Assembly: GCA_902578255.1 (NCBI GenBank)
Contig: CACHCH010000007.1
Location: forward strand, 1 to 55,771
Source: an uncultured Pelagibacteraceae bacterium
GTDB taxonomy: Bacteria; Pseudomonadota; Alphaproteobacteria; Pelagibacterales; Pelagibacteraceae
DNA: 55,771 bases
Direction of reading: 5' to 3'
How positions within the stretch are numbered: position 1 is the first letter of the stretch; each line of letters starts with the position of its first letter. The translations under genes were made by a program, and so were the position numbers. Below, in pieces: positions 48,986 through 55,771 of the stretch. A model generated the notes under the pieces. The model worked only from the letters and a program-made list of their open reading frames with translations. It did no database searches and was not told the origin of the DNA.

Positions 48986-49474
48986 ATGCAATTTAAAAAT
49001 AATACTAAGCAGAGAAATGTCTCCATTCAAGGCTTAAGATCTTTCAAAGACACTTTGCCAAAAAATGTAAAAAGGATTATTAATAAAAAAGGTCACATTT
49101 ATTCAGAAACCCTGAGTAATTGGAAATACCTTGTAGGTGAAGAGTTATTTAAGTGCTGCTATCCAAAAACATTTAAAAGTTCAAATAAATTTGGTGCAAG
49201 TACATTAGTGATAATGGTCAAAAGAGGCCACGAAGTTGACATAGAATATTCTAAAAAAGATATTTTAAATAAGATGAATGCTTATTTTGGTTATGAAGTT
49301 GTTGAGAAACTTAAATTCGTTAGTTTTGATGATGAACAAAAAGTTTCTCCTAAACTTGAAATTAATGAGAAAAATGTGACAATAAATAGATATAAAGACA
49401 AAATCAGCGATGTTAAAAATGAAAAAATTAAACAATCATTATTAGAACTAACTAAAGTGTTTAAAAAAAAATGA
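48986..49474 (+). CDS. DciA-like protein (DUF721)
   Basis: The 162-residue protein has the DUF721/DciA fold signature: VKRIINKKGHIYSETLSNWKYLVGEELFKCCYPKTF (pieces, near 27-62; W-x-x-x-VG-x-x-L) followed by GASTLVIMVKRGHEVDIEYSKKDILNKMNAYFGY (pieces). DciA is the replicative-helicase loader in most bacteria that lack DnaC. The function is inferred from this family. ATG at 48986, back to back with mutY. The end overlaps the dsbA-like start by 4 bases. The mutY-dciA-dsbA-smc order is common in alphaproteobacteria. Confidence 0.82.
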   Translation: MQFKNNTKQRNVSIQGLRSFKDTLPKNVKRIINKKGHIYSETLSNWKYLVGEELFKCCYPKTFKSSNKFGASTLVIMVKRGHEVDIEYSKKDILNKMNAYFGYEVVEKLKFVSFDDEQKVSPKLEINEKNVTINRYKDKISDVKNEKIKQSLLELTKVFKKK

Positions 49475-50049
49475 AAAAAATTTTAATAATTTCAATATTT
49501 TTTTTCTTCAATGCTTTAAGTACCCAAGCTAACGAAATTAAAAGAATTCTTGTAGGAAATAAGAGTGCAAAAATATCTATTATTGCTTTTGAATCTTTGA
49601 CTTGTAGCCATTGTGCTAACTTTCATAAAGATGTTTATCCTTTATTAAAAAAAGAATATTTAGATACAGGTTTGGCTAAAATTGAATTTAGGCATTTTCC
49701 TCTAGATATTGCTGCTTTTAATGCATCAAAAGTTGCCCAATGTAAAAATGATGGGAACGCAGAGATATTGGAAAGTTTATATGCTAATCAACAAAAGTGG
49801 GTAAAAGGAAGTTCGGTTGAGGAAGCAAATATTAATCTAAAAAAATTTTTATCAACACAAGGTTTCAATATTGATTTTGAAAGCTGTATTAACAACAAGC
49901 AAATTGAAGATTATGTATTAAATGACCGAATCGATGGAGCTAAAAACTTCAAAGTAAATGCTACCCCTACGATAATAATTAATAACGAAAAGTTTGATAA
50001 AACCTTAAATTACAAAAATTTAAAAAAAGCTCTTGAAAAACTGATATAA
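49471..50049 (+). CDS. DsbA-family thiol-disulfide oxidoreductase
   Basis: The 192-residue secreted thioredoxin-fold protein has a signal peptide (MKKILIISIFFFFNALSTQA), the active site C45-S-H-C48 in ESLTCSHCANFH, a helical insert, and cis-Pro in NATPTIIINNEKF. A periplasmic role in disulfide bond formation is inferred. Its fold resembles the single-domain DsbA/BdbD-like proteins linked to smc in alphaproteobacteria. ATG at 49471 overlaps the dciA stop (ATGA). smc starts 8 bases after its end. Confidence 0.9.
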   Translation: MKKILIISIFFFFNALSTQANEIKRILVGNKSAKISIIAFESLTCSHCANFHKDVYPLLKKEYLDTGLAKIEFRHFPLDIAAFNASKVAQCKNDGNAEILESLYANQQKWVKGSSVEEANINLKKFLSTQGFNIDFESCINNKQIEDYVLNDRIDGAKNFKVNATPTIIINNEKFDKTLNYKNLKKALEKLI

Positions 50050-50057
50050 GTTAATGC

Positions 50058-52631
50058 ATGGAGTTTAAAAAAATCCAGTTGAATGGATTTAAATCTTTTG
50101 CAGAAAAAGCTGACTTTTTAATTGAAGATGGCTTAACTGGGATTGTTGGACCTAACGGGTGTGGAAAATCCAATATTGTTGAATCTTTAAGATGGGCAAT
50201 GGGTGAAACATCTGCAAAAAGTATGCGTGGATCTGGAATGGAGGATGTAATTTTTTCAGGTACCTCAAATAAAGCGTCTAAGAATATTGCTGAGGTTACG
50301 ATAGAAGTTGAAAATAAAGATAAAGAAGGTCCACTTCAATATCGGGAGCATGATCAAATTCAAATTAGAAGAAAAATAGAAAAAGATAAAGGCTCTAAAT
50401 TTTATATTAACGGTAAAGAAGTACGAGCTAGAGATACTCAAATGTTTTTTGCTGATCTATCTACTGGTGCACATTCTCCATCAATGATTAGTCAGGGAAG
50501 AATTGGAGCTTTAGTCACAGCAAAACCTACAGATCGAAGAGCAATTTTGGAGGAAGCTGCAGGTATTTCTGGGCTGCATGTGAGAAGACATGAAGCTGAA
50601 TTAAGATTGGGTGCTGCAGAAAACAATCTAAAAAGAGCTGATGAGCTTAGAAGGCAACAAGAAAAGCAATTAGCAAATCTTCAAAAACAGGCGGAGGAAG
50701 CTACAAAATACAAACTTATCTCTGAAGAAATAAAAAAAATAGAAGCTGGTTTATATTATTTAAAATTAATTGAGATAGACAAAGAAATAAGGATAGAAAA
50801 AGAAATAAATAACGAAGCTGAAGGCGAAGTTGATGGATTTAATACTAAAATATCAGAGCTAGAAGGCTTAATTAAGCTTTCAACTGATAAGGTTTCGCCA
50901 CTTAGAGAAAAAAATATAGAAAATTTATCAAGAATTCAAAGACTTAATCTTGAGCTTCAAAGTTTAGATGAAGAAAATACAAGAATCCAAGATGAAATTG
51001 AAACTATTAAAAAGTCAATTCAAACTCTTGATGATGATATCGCCAGAGAAAAAGGAATAATTATCGACGCTAATTCTAATGAAAAACGGCTAAAAGAAGA
51101 AAAATCAGATTTGATAGAGACAGACTCTAAATATTTTGAAACAGAAAAACTTTCTAATGAAGAGCTCGAGATGGCAAAAGATAGATTAAAAGATGAGCAA
51201 AAAGCTGTTGATGATGTTGTAAATAACTTTGCTGAACAGGCAATCAATATTAGCTTGGACACAATTAAAAATGTCCAAAATTCAATTTTAAGGGCTAAAG
51301 AATTAATTGATAGTAATGAAATTAATCAGGCATTTACTTTACTAGATAGATGTAACATAGAGCTTAATAATTTTTTAAATGACCTAAAAGATGACAAATC
51401 TAGGAATGAATTATTAAGTGTTAATGAAAAATCCCAAAATATAAAATTACTGCAAGAAAAATATGCTGATGCTTATAGTAAAAATCAATCTATCAAAAAT
51501 GAATCTATAAAAAGAAATGAAAGAATTAAAACCATTGAAACTGAAATTGAAAGTTGGAAAAATTTATTATCAAATTCAGAGAAAATGGTTTTAGAACTTA
51601 GTGAAAGAAAAAATAAATTGTCATCTCAATTGAATGATTTAGAAAATCAACCAAGAGTTCAGGCTGAACGGAAAGGTCAAATTTCAGAAAATTTGAGAAT
51701 TTCTGATAAGGAAAAAATTGATAACGAATTAATTATTGATGAAACTGATAAAAAAATTGAAACTTTAAGAGGTGAATTAGATGAAATTCAAGAGCAATCA
51801 ATACAAATCAGAGAGAGAAAAGCTAGTTCAGGTGCAACTATTGAAGGTCTTCAAAAAAGAAAAGGAGATTTATTAGACCGTATAAGTTCTGAACTTAATC
51901 TTAATGAAGAAAACATTTTAGAAAATTCAAATTTAAATGGCGTTGATGAGCTGCCCAACGCTGTTGATCAAGAAGATGCGTTGGATAAAAAAAAGCAAGA
52001 AAGAGAAAGGTTTGGCTCTGTAAATTTAAAAGCAGACGAAGAAACTAATAAATATGAGGAAGAGATTAAAAAAATGGAGCAAGACCGAGCAGATTTAGTA
52101 ACAGCTATTGTAAAATTAAAAGATAGCATAAATGAACTTAATCAAAAGGGACGTGAAAGATTAATAGAGGCTTTCGAGAAAGTTAATAGGAAGTTTAATG
52201 AGGTCTATACAAAATTGTTTAATGGAGGTAATGCAAAATTAGAATTAGTTGACTCTGATGATCCTCTTGAGGCTGGATTAGAGATGTTGGTAAGCCCTCC
52301 TGGAAAAAGATTACAATCAATAACTTTATTATCTGGGGGAGAACAAGCACTAACTGCACTTTCATTGATTTTTGCAGTATTTTTAACTAACCCTTCACCA
52401 ATTTGTGTTTTGGATGAGGTTGATGCTCCACTGGATGACGCAAATGTAACAAGATTTTGCAGTCTACTTGAAGAGTTGACTAAAATAACAAATACTAAAT
52501 TTATCATTGTAACTCATCATGCTTTAACCATGTCTAAAATGAATAGATTATACGGGGTAACTATGCCTCAAAAAGGTATTAGTCAGTTAGTTGCAGTTGA
52601 TTTACAAAAAGCAGAGAGTATGGTTGCCTAA
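50058..52631 (+). CDS. smc: Chromosome segregation protein SMC, short form without a recognisable hinge
   Basis: Condensin ATPase. The 857-residue protein is far shorter than the 1150 or so of typical bacterial SMC. N-terminal head: FKSFAEKADF, Walker A GPNGCGKSN (31-39), ISQGRIGALVTAKPTDRRAILEEAAGISGLH (pieces). C-terminal head: RFGSVNLKADEE, LFNGGNAKLEL, PPGKRLQSITLLSGGEQALTALSLIFAVF (pieces, signature near 758), Walker B CVLDEVDAPLDDANV (near 784), THH D-loop region. Between them run two coiled coils of about 230 residues each, joined by a helical stretch (about 390-450) with none of the glycine-rich hinge motifs. One unbroken ORF, so not a frameshift. scpA/scpB are not nearby. Confidence 0.95.
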   Translation: MEFKKIQLNGFKSFAEKADFLIEDGLTGIVGPNGCGKSNIVESLRWAMGETSAKSMRGSGMEDVIFSGTSNKASKNIAEVTIEVENKDKEGPLQYREHDQIQIRRKIEKDKGSKFYINGKEVRARDTQMFFADLSTGAHSPSMISQGRIGALVTAKPTDRRAILEEAAGISGLHVRRHEAELRLGAAENNLKRADELRRQQEKQLANLQKQAEEATKYKLISEEIKKIEAGLYYLKLIEIDKEIRIEKEINNEAEGEVDGFNTKISELEGLIKLSTDKVSPLREKNIENLSRIQRLNLELQSLDEENTRIQDEIETIKKSIQTLDDDIAREKGIIIDANSNEKRLKEEKSDLIETDSKYFETEKLSNEELEMAKDRLKDEQKAVDDVVNNFAEQAINISLDTIKNVQNSILRAKELIDSNEINQAFTLLDRCNIELNNFLNDLKDDKSRNELLSVNEKSQNIKLLQEKYADAYSKNQSIKNESIKRNERIKTIETEIESWKNLLSNSEKMVLELSERKNKLSSQLNDLENQPRVQAERKGQISENLRISDKEKIDNELIIDETDKKIETLRGELDEIQEQSIQIRERKASSGATIEGLQKRKGDLLDRISSELNLNEENILENSNLNGVDELPNAVDQEDALDKKKQERERFGSVNLKADEETNKYEEEIKKMEQDRADLVTAIVKLKDSINELNQKGRERLIEAFEKVNRKFNEVYTKLFNGGNAKLELVDSDDPLEAGLEMLVSPPGKRLQSITLLSGGEQALTALSLIFAVFLTNPSPICVLDEVDAPLDDANVTRFCSLLEELTKITNTKFIIVTHHALTMSKMNRLYGVTMPQKGISQLVAVDLQKAESMVA

Positions 52632-52640
52632 ACTATACAA

Positions 52641-52916
52641 ATGCGAAAAGATCCATTAAAAACTCGCCTAGAGATTGCAAAAAACAAGGTCTCGAAGAGA
52701 AATCTTTTTAATAAAAAAAATAATCCCTCACCTATTGGAATAGCCTTTAAATTAAGCACTGAACTAGTCGCTGCAGTTGCTGTAGGGACAATTATTGGGT
52801 TTATTTTTGACAAGACCTTTGGTACTAAACCCTGGTTTATATTAATATTTTTTTTTGTGGGAGTAATTGCTGGAATAACCAATGTAATTAGATCTGCAAA
52901 AAATATGCAAAAATAA
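52641..52916 (+). CDS. atpI: ATP synthase protein I
   Basis: The 91-residue protein has a basic N-terminus and two membrane helices (LVAAVAVGTIIGFIFDKTFG; PWFILIFFFVGVIAGITNVI), the usual AtpI topology. AtpI helps assemble the c-ring. ATG at 52641, 9 bases after smc and 6 bases before atpB, so it leads the Fo operon. A longer read-through from smc is possible, as no terminator lies between. Confidence 0.9.
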   Translation: MRKDPLKTRLEIAKNKVSKRNLFNKKNNPSPIGIAFKLSTELVAAVAVGTIIGFIFDKTFGTKPWFILIFFFVGVIAGITNVIRSAKNMQK

Positions 52917-52922
52917 ATACTT

Positions 52923-53657
52923 ATGGCGGCAAACCCTATGTCTCAATTCGATGTTTATCGAATTGGACCTGAAATAAAAGTTGGAGCATTTGATATATCT
53001 TTTACTAACGCAAGTTTGTTCATGATTATTAGCACAGTTTCGATTTTACTTGTGTTTAACTTTGGCTCAAAAAGAAATTCCGTTTTACCAAATAAAATGC
53101 AACTACTAGCAGAGCTTAGTTATACATTTGTTGCAAAAATGATAAGTGATACAGCCGGATCAAAAGCAAAACCCTACTTTGCGTTTATATTTTCTTTATT
53201 CATGTTTGTTCTATTTTGTAACATGTTTGGCATGATCCCTTACACATTTACTGTAACTAGTCATATAATCGTTACATTTATTTTGGCGTCATTTATTTTT
53301 ATTGGAGTGACAATTATTGGCTTTATCAAACATGGATTTGGTTATCTAAAATTATTTGTACCTAGTGGTGTACCAGCTGTGCTACTACCCTTGATAGTAG
53401 TAATAGAAATTATATCATATTTAAGTAGACCAATAAGTTTGTCAGTTCGATTATTTGCAAATATGATGGCTGGTCACACAATGATGAAAGTTTTTGGAGG
53501 TTTTGTGATAAGTCTTGGATTAGTCGGTGGTTGGCTTCCACTGAGTTTTTCGGTTGCATTAACAGGTTTAGAGATATTAGTTGCTTTTCTTCAAGCTTAT
53601 GTTTTTGCAATCTTAACCTGCATCTATTTAAATGATGCATTAAATTTACACCATTAA
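52923..53657 (+). CDS. atpB: ATP synthase subunit a
   Basis: Proton-channel subunit of Fo. The 244-residue polytopic protein has the essential arginine in SLSVRLFANMMAGHTMM (near 181), FSLFMFVLFCNMFGMIPYTFTVTSHI (pieces), PAVLLPLIVVIEIISYLSRPISL and the C-terminal QAYVFAILTCIYLNDALNLHH (split). ATG at 52923. Followed by atpE after an 18-base gap that carries a consensus ribosome-binding site. Confidence 0.97.
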   Translation: MAANPMSQFDVYRIGPEIKVGAFDISFTNASLFMIISTVSILLVFNFGSKRNSVLPNKMQLLAELSYTFVAKMISDTAGSKAKPYFAFIFSLFMFVLFCNMFGMIPYTFTVTSHIIVTFILASFIFIGVTIIGFIKHGFGYLKLFVPSGVPAVLLPLIVVIEIISYLSRPISLSVRLFANMMAGHTMMKVFGGFVISLGLVGGWLPLSFSVALTGLEILVAFLQAYVFAILTCIYLNDALNLHH

Positions 53658-53662
53658 TTAAC

Positions 53663-53668
53663 AAAGGA
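53663..53668 (+). promoter_or_regulatory. Consensus Shine-Dalgarno of atpE
   Basis: AAGGAGG before the atpE ATG at 53676 is an almost perfect complement of the 16S rRNA 3' end, unlike most starts in this window. It fits the known need to make about ten c subunits per complex from one operon. Confidence 0.7.
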
Positions 53669-53675
53669 GGAAATA

Positions 53676-53903
53676 ATGGAATTAGAAGCAGCAAAAATGA
53701 TCGGAGCTGGTTTAGCAGCAATTGCTTTAGCGGGTGCCGGTGTAGGTATTGGAATAATTTTTGGAAATTATTTGTCTGGAGCGATGAGAAATCCATCGGC
53801 AGCACAAAAACAGTTTCCTAATTTGCTTTTAGGTTTCGCTCTAGCGGAAGCTACAGGATTATTTGGATTAGTAGTTGCATTAATCATTTTATTTGCGTTT
53901 TAA
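53676..53903 (+). CDS. atpE: ATP synthase subunit c
   Basis: The 75-residue hairpin forms the rotating c-ring. It has helix 1 (IGAGLAAIALAGAGVGIGIIFG, split), polar loop RNPSAAQKQF and helix 2 with the ion-carrying E58 in FALAEATGLFGL. The Gln/Ser ligand set of sodium-type rings is not present, so protons are the likely coupling ion. ATG at 53676, with a strong ribosome-binding site. Confidence 0.97.
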   Translation: MELEAAKMIGAGLAAIALAGAGVGIGIIFGNYLSGAMRNPSAAQKQFPNLLLGFALAEATGLFGLVVALIILFAF

Positions 53904-53907
53904 ATTA

Positions 53908-54498
53908 ATGATTAAAAAAATATTTTTTCAGTCGATATTTTTTGGCTTCTTATTTTTTAAAGGAGCTTTTGCAGCTGAAAGCGGAGGTATGCCTCAATTA
54001 AATCCTGAGTTTTGGATTTCTCAAATTTTTTGGTTAATACTTACTTTTGGAACTATGTATGTTGTTTTGTCAAAATTCATACTGCCAAAAATTAGTAACA
54101 ATTTAGAGTCGAGAAAATCTCAAATTTTAGAAAATATTGAGGCCGCAGAAAAACAAAGAGAAGATAGTGAGGCCAAGCTTAAGGAATATGATGAAATTAT
54201 ATTAAAGAGCAAGAGTGAGGCTAAAACTATGTTTAATCAAACAAGAGAAAAGGTGCTAAAAGATATAATGGCTAAAAAAGAAGTCTTAGATCAGCAAATT
54301 GATGATGAAATTAATAAAGCTGAAAAAGAAATAGAAGTTTTAAGAGTTAGCGCTCCAGATAAAATAAATAAAATAGCAATTGAGACTTCTTCAGAGCTTT
54401 TAGAAAAGTTAATTGGTTCTGGCGTAAACAGTAGCAGCATATCTGCAATTGTTGATGATCTATCGAAAAGAAATGGGGATAAATACTATGGCAATTGA
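53908..54498 (+). CDS. ATP synthase subunit b' (AtpG/AtpF')
   Basis: Peripheral-stalk subunit. From ATG at 53908 the product is 196 residues with a signal-like hydrophobic start (MIKKIFFQSIFFGFLFFKGAFA), a membrane helix near 38-58 (FWISQIFWLILTFGTMYVVL) and a long charged coiled coil. The in-frame TTG at 53893 overlaps atpE and is not favoured. A separate b' next to b is usual in alphaproteobacteria and phototrophs. The stop overlaps the atpF start by 11 bases. Confidence 0.9.
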   Translation: MIKKIFFQSIFFGFLFFKGAFAAESGGMPQLNPEFWISQIFWLILTFGTMYVVLSKFILPKISNNLESRKSQILENIEAAEKQREDSEAKLKEYDEIILKSKSEAKTMFNQTREKVLKDIMAKKEVLDQQIDDEINKAEKEIEVLRVSAPDKINKIAIETSSELLEKLIGSGVNSSSISAIVDDLSKRNGDKYYGN

Positions 54499-54985
54499 TG
54501 CAACATTTTGGGTAGCAGTATCATTTGTAATCTTTTTTAGTGCTTTAATTTATTTAAAAATTCCACAAAAAGTTTCTCAAATTTTAGATAAAATGATCTC
54601 TGATATTAAAAATGAAATTAATGAGAGTGAAAAATTAAGAACTGAAGCAAAAAATTTACTAGATAATGCACAAAAAAAATTAGATACCGCTCAAACGGTT
54701 AGTAATGACATTTTAGATCAAGCAAAAAAAGACTCGGATAGATTGGTAATAGAATTGAACAATAAATTCCATAAATCTTCTGAGATCAAAAAAAATCTTG
54801 CTGGAAATAAAATAAGTCAAATGAAAGAAGCAGCTATAAAAGAGATAAAAGATGCTTCAATTAAAATAGCAGTGGACTCAGTTAAAAAAATTATATCCAC
54901 ATCAGTAGATAAATCAAAACTCGATGCTGTATTTCAAAAAAATTTAGATGAGACTAAACAGCAGCTAAAAAAAATTAGCTCATAA
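54488..54985 (+). CDS. atpF: ATP synthase subunit b
   Basis: Peripheral-stalk subunit. From ATG at 54488 the product is 165 residues, with an N-terminal membrane helix (ATFWVAVSFVIFFSALIYL) and an extended coiled coil rich in Lys/Glu/Asn. GGGGAT-type bases precede the start. The alternative in-frame start at 54449 overlaps b' more and lacks family support. It ends the Fo cluster; the F1 genes (atpHAGDC) are not within the window, as is usual where Fo and F1 operons are separate. Confidence 0.92.
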   Translation: MAIDATFWVAVSFVIFFSALIYLKIPQKVSQILDKMISDIKNEINESEKLRTEAKNLLDNAQKKLDTAQTVSNDILDQAKKDSDRLVIELNNKFHKSSEIKKNLAGNKISQMKEAAIKEIKDASIKIAVDSVKKIISTSVDKSKLDAVFQKNLDETKQQLKKISS

Positions 54986-55024
54986 TACACTTACAATTTC
55001 CTAAAAAAACTATAAATTATTAAT

Positions 55025-55771
55025 ATGAATTCTATAGTGATTGGATCTGGATTTGGAGGAATTGCTGCAGCTTTGCGCCTAAAGGCAAAAGGACATCAAG
55101 TTAAATTAATTGAAAAACATCCTGATCTTGGTGGTAGAGCCAGAGTGTTTAAGAAAAATGGTTTTATATTTGATGGCGGCCCAACTGTAATTACTGCACC
55201 TTACTTAATTAATGAGTTGTTTGAATTATTTAAAAAGGATCCAAAAAACTACATTGAGTTATCTCCTCTTAAAATTTGGTACCAATTTATTTTTGAGGAT
55301 AAATCTAAATTTAATTATTCTGGTGATGAAGCTAATATGGTTAAACAAATAGAGGATATAAGCAAAGATGATGTTGAAGGTTATCAAAAATTAGTAAGTT
55401 TTACCAAAAAGATTTTTGATAAAGGGTTTACAGAGTTAGCAGATGTTCCTTTTGACAAACCTTTTGTAATGATGCAACAACTTCCAGCACTCCTTAAACT
55501 CAAAAGCTATAAATCAGTTTACTCATTAGTATCTTCATTCATAAAAAATGAGAAATTAAGAAGAATGCTCAGTATGCATCCACTCTTGGTAGGAGGTAAT
55601 CCATTCACCACTACTTCAATTTATGGGCTAATTCTTTACTTAGAGAAAAAATGGGGGATCCATTATTCTATGGGGGGCACAGGAAATATTATTAAAGGTT
55701 TAGAAAAACTTATGTTCGAAGAAAGAATTGATATAATTAAAAATAGTGAAGTCACTGAGATCATTTCAAAA
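55025..55771 (+). CDS. crtI: Phytoene desaturase-family oxidoreductase (CrtI), 3' end outside window
   Basis: An open frame runs from ATG at 55025 to the window edge (249 codons). It starts MNSIVIGSGFGGIAAALRLKAKGH, with the FAD motif GSGFGGIAAA, then EKHPDLGGRARVFKKNGFIFDGGPTVIT (pieces), the GGR-A-x-x-F and D-x-GPT blocks typical of carotenoid desaturases/isomerases, and later HPLLVGGNPFTTTSIYGLI and the YSMGGTGNIIKGL flavin block. It converts phytoene to lycopene, on the route to beta-carotene and retinal. It starts 39 bases after atpF; a TATAAA lies at 55011 but without a spaced -35. Confidence 0.93.
   Translation, partial: MNSIVIGSGFGGIAAALRLKAKGHQVKLIEKHPDLGGRARVFKKNGFIFDGGPTVITAPYLINELFELFKKDPKNYIELSPLKIWYQFIFEDKSKFNYSGDEANMVKQIEDISKDDVEGYQKLVSFTKKIFDKGFTELADVPFDKPFVMMQQLPALLKLKSYKSVYSLVSSFIKNEKLRRMLSMHPLLVGGNPFTTTSIYGLILYLEKKWGIHYSMGGTGNIIKGLEKLMFEERIDIIKNSEVTEIISK

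Noticed and set aside
50058..52631. Short SMC as an assembly or frameshift artefact
   Set aside because: The ORF is continuous with both heads in one frame and coiled-coil heptads on both sides of the middle, so an internal deletion of the sequence read is less likely than a genuinely short protein.
53410..53805. 131-codon open frame antisense to atpB/atpE
   Set aside because: Opposite strand encodes conserved Fo subunits; composition is that of a shadow frame.
54991..55016. TTACAA...TATAAA as a crtI promoter
   Set aside because: Spacing is 14 bases, too short for a normal sigma-70 promoter; the boxes are easily found by chance in AT-rich DNA.

Overview
The window is a stretch of AT-rich, very compact alphaproteobacterial chromosome and fits Candidatus Pelagibacter (SAR11 / Pelagibacterales). 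I infer this from strong A/T codon bias, Lys/Ile/Asn-rich proteins, almost no intergenic DNA, alphaproteobacterial gene orders (marR-ompR-kinase; lgt-midA-pgeF; mutY-dciA-dsbA-smc; atpI-atpB-atpE-b'-b), a CcrM-type GANTC methylase, and a carotenoid desaturase of the kind that feeds retinal synthesis for proteorhodopsin. I see no insertion sequence, prophage, CRISPR array, integrase or atypical-composition island. No gene-free stretch exceeds about 130 bases. Layout: 1-264 is the tail of an unidentified gene. 274-4615 (minus) is yqeY-dnaG-rpoD followed directly by tRNA-Val(GAC) and a CAT-anticodon tRNA. 4743-9138 is carAB. 9143-11427 is a divergent pair, a circularly permuted ATP-grasp protein and the proteasome-like protease Anbu. 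11429-13035 is a 2OG-Fe(II) oxygenase with an ELM1-like protein. 13057-16830 holds trxB, a short glpD and glpK. 16904-19773 holds two NAD(P)-binding oxidoreductases and an aspartate aminotransferase. 19810-26506 runs uvrB, a pterin-reductase-like SDR, a secreted hydrolase, folB, uvrC and pgsA. 26503-29861 is ilvE opposite a MarR / response regulator / histidine kinase operon. 29839-36069 holds ubiK opposite lgt, midA, pgeF, prs, rplY, pth and ychF. 36046-38602 (minus) is petABC, the bc1 complex. 38694-40475 is trmL, hemF, greA. 40472-44388 (minus) is a TPR protein, ispE, tRNA-Gln and cca. 44400-46857 is a uracil-DNA glycosylase, rnhB and ccrM. 46854-48985 (minus) is an FAD monooxygenase and mutY. 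48986-52631 is dciA, a dsbA-like gene and smc. 52641-54985 is the Fo part of ATP synthase. 55025 to the end is the start of crtI. Most content is housekeeping: replication and repair (DnaG, UvrB, UvrC, MutY, UDG, RNase HII, SMC, DciA), respiration and energy (bc1, Fo), and pyrimidine, folate, phospholipid, isoprenoid and heme precursors. The interest lies in streamlining oddities. DnaG has lost three of four zinc ligands. SMC has no recognisable hinge. tRNA-Val(GAC) has a rewired elbow. tRNA-Gln abuts the start codon of the CCA-adding enzyme. The ccrM promoter is packed with its own GANTC target. An Anbu/ATP-grasp pair stands without its usual partners. GlpD lacks its C-terminal domain. Three convergent gene pairs share a TTAA double stop.
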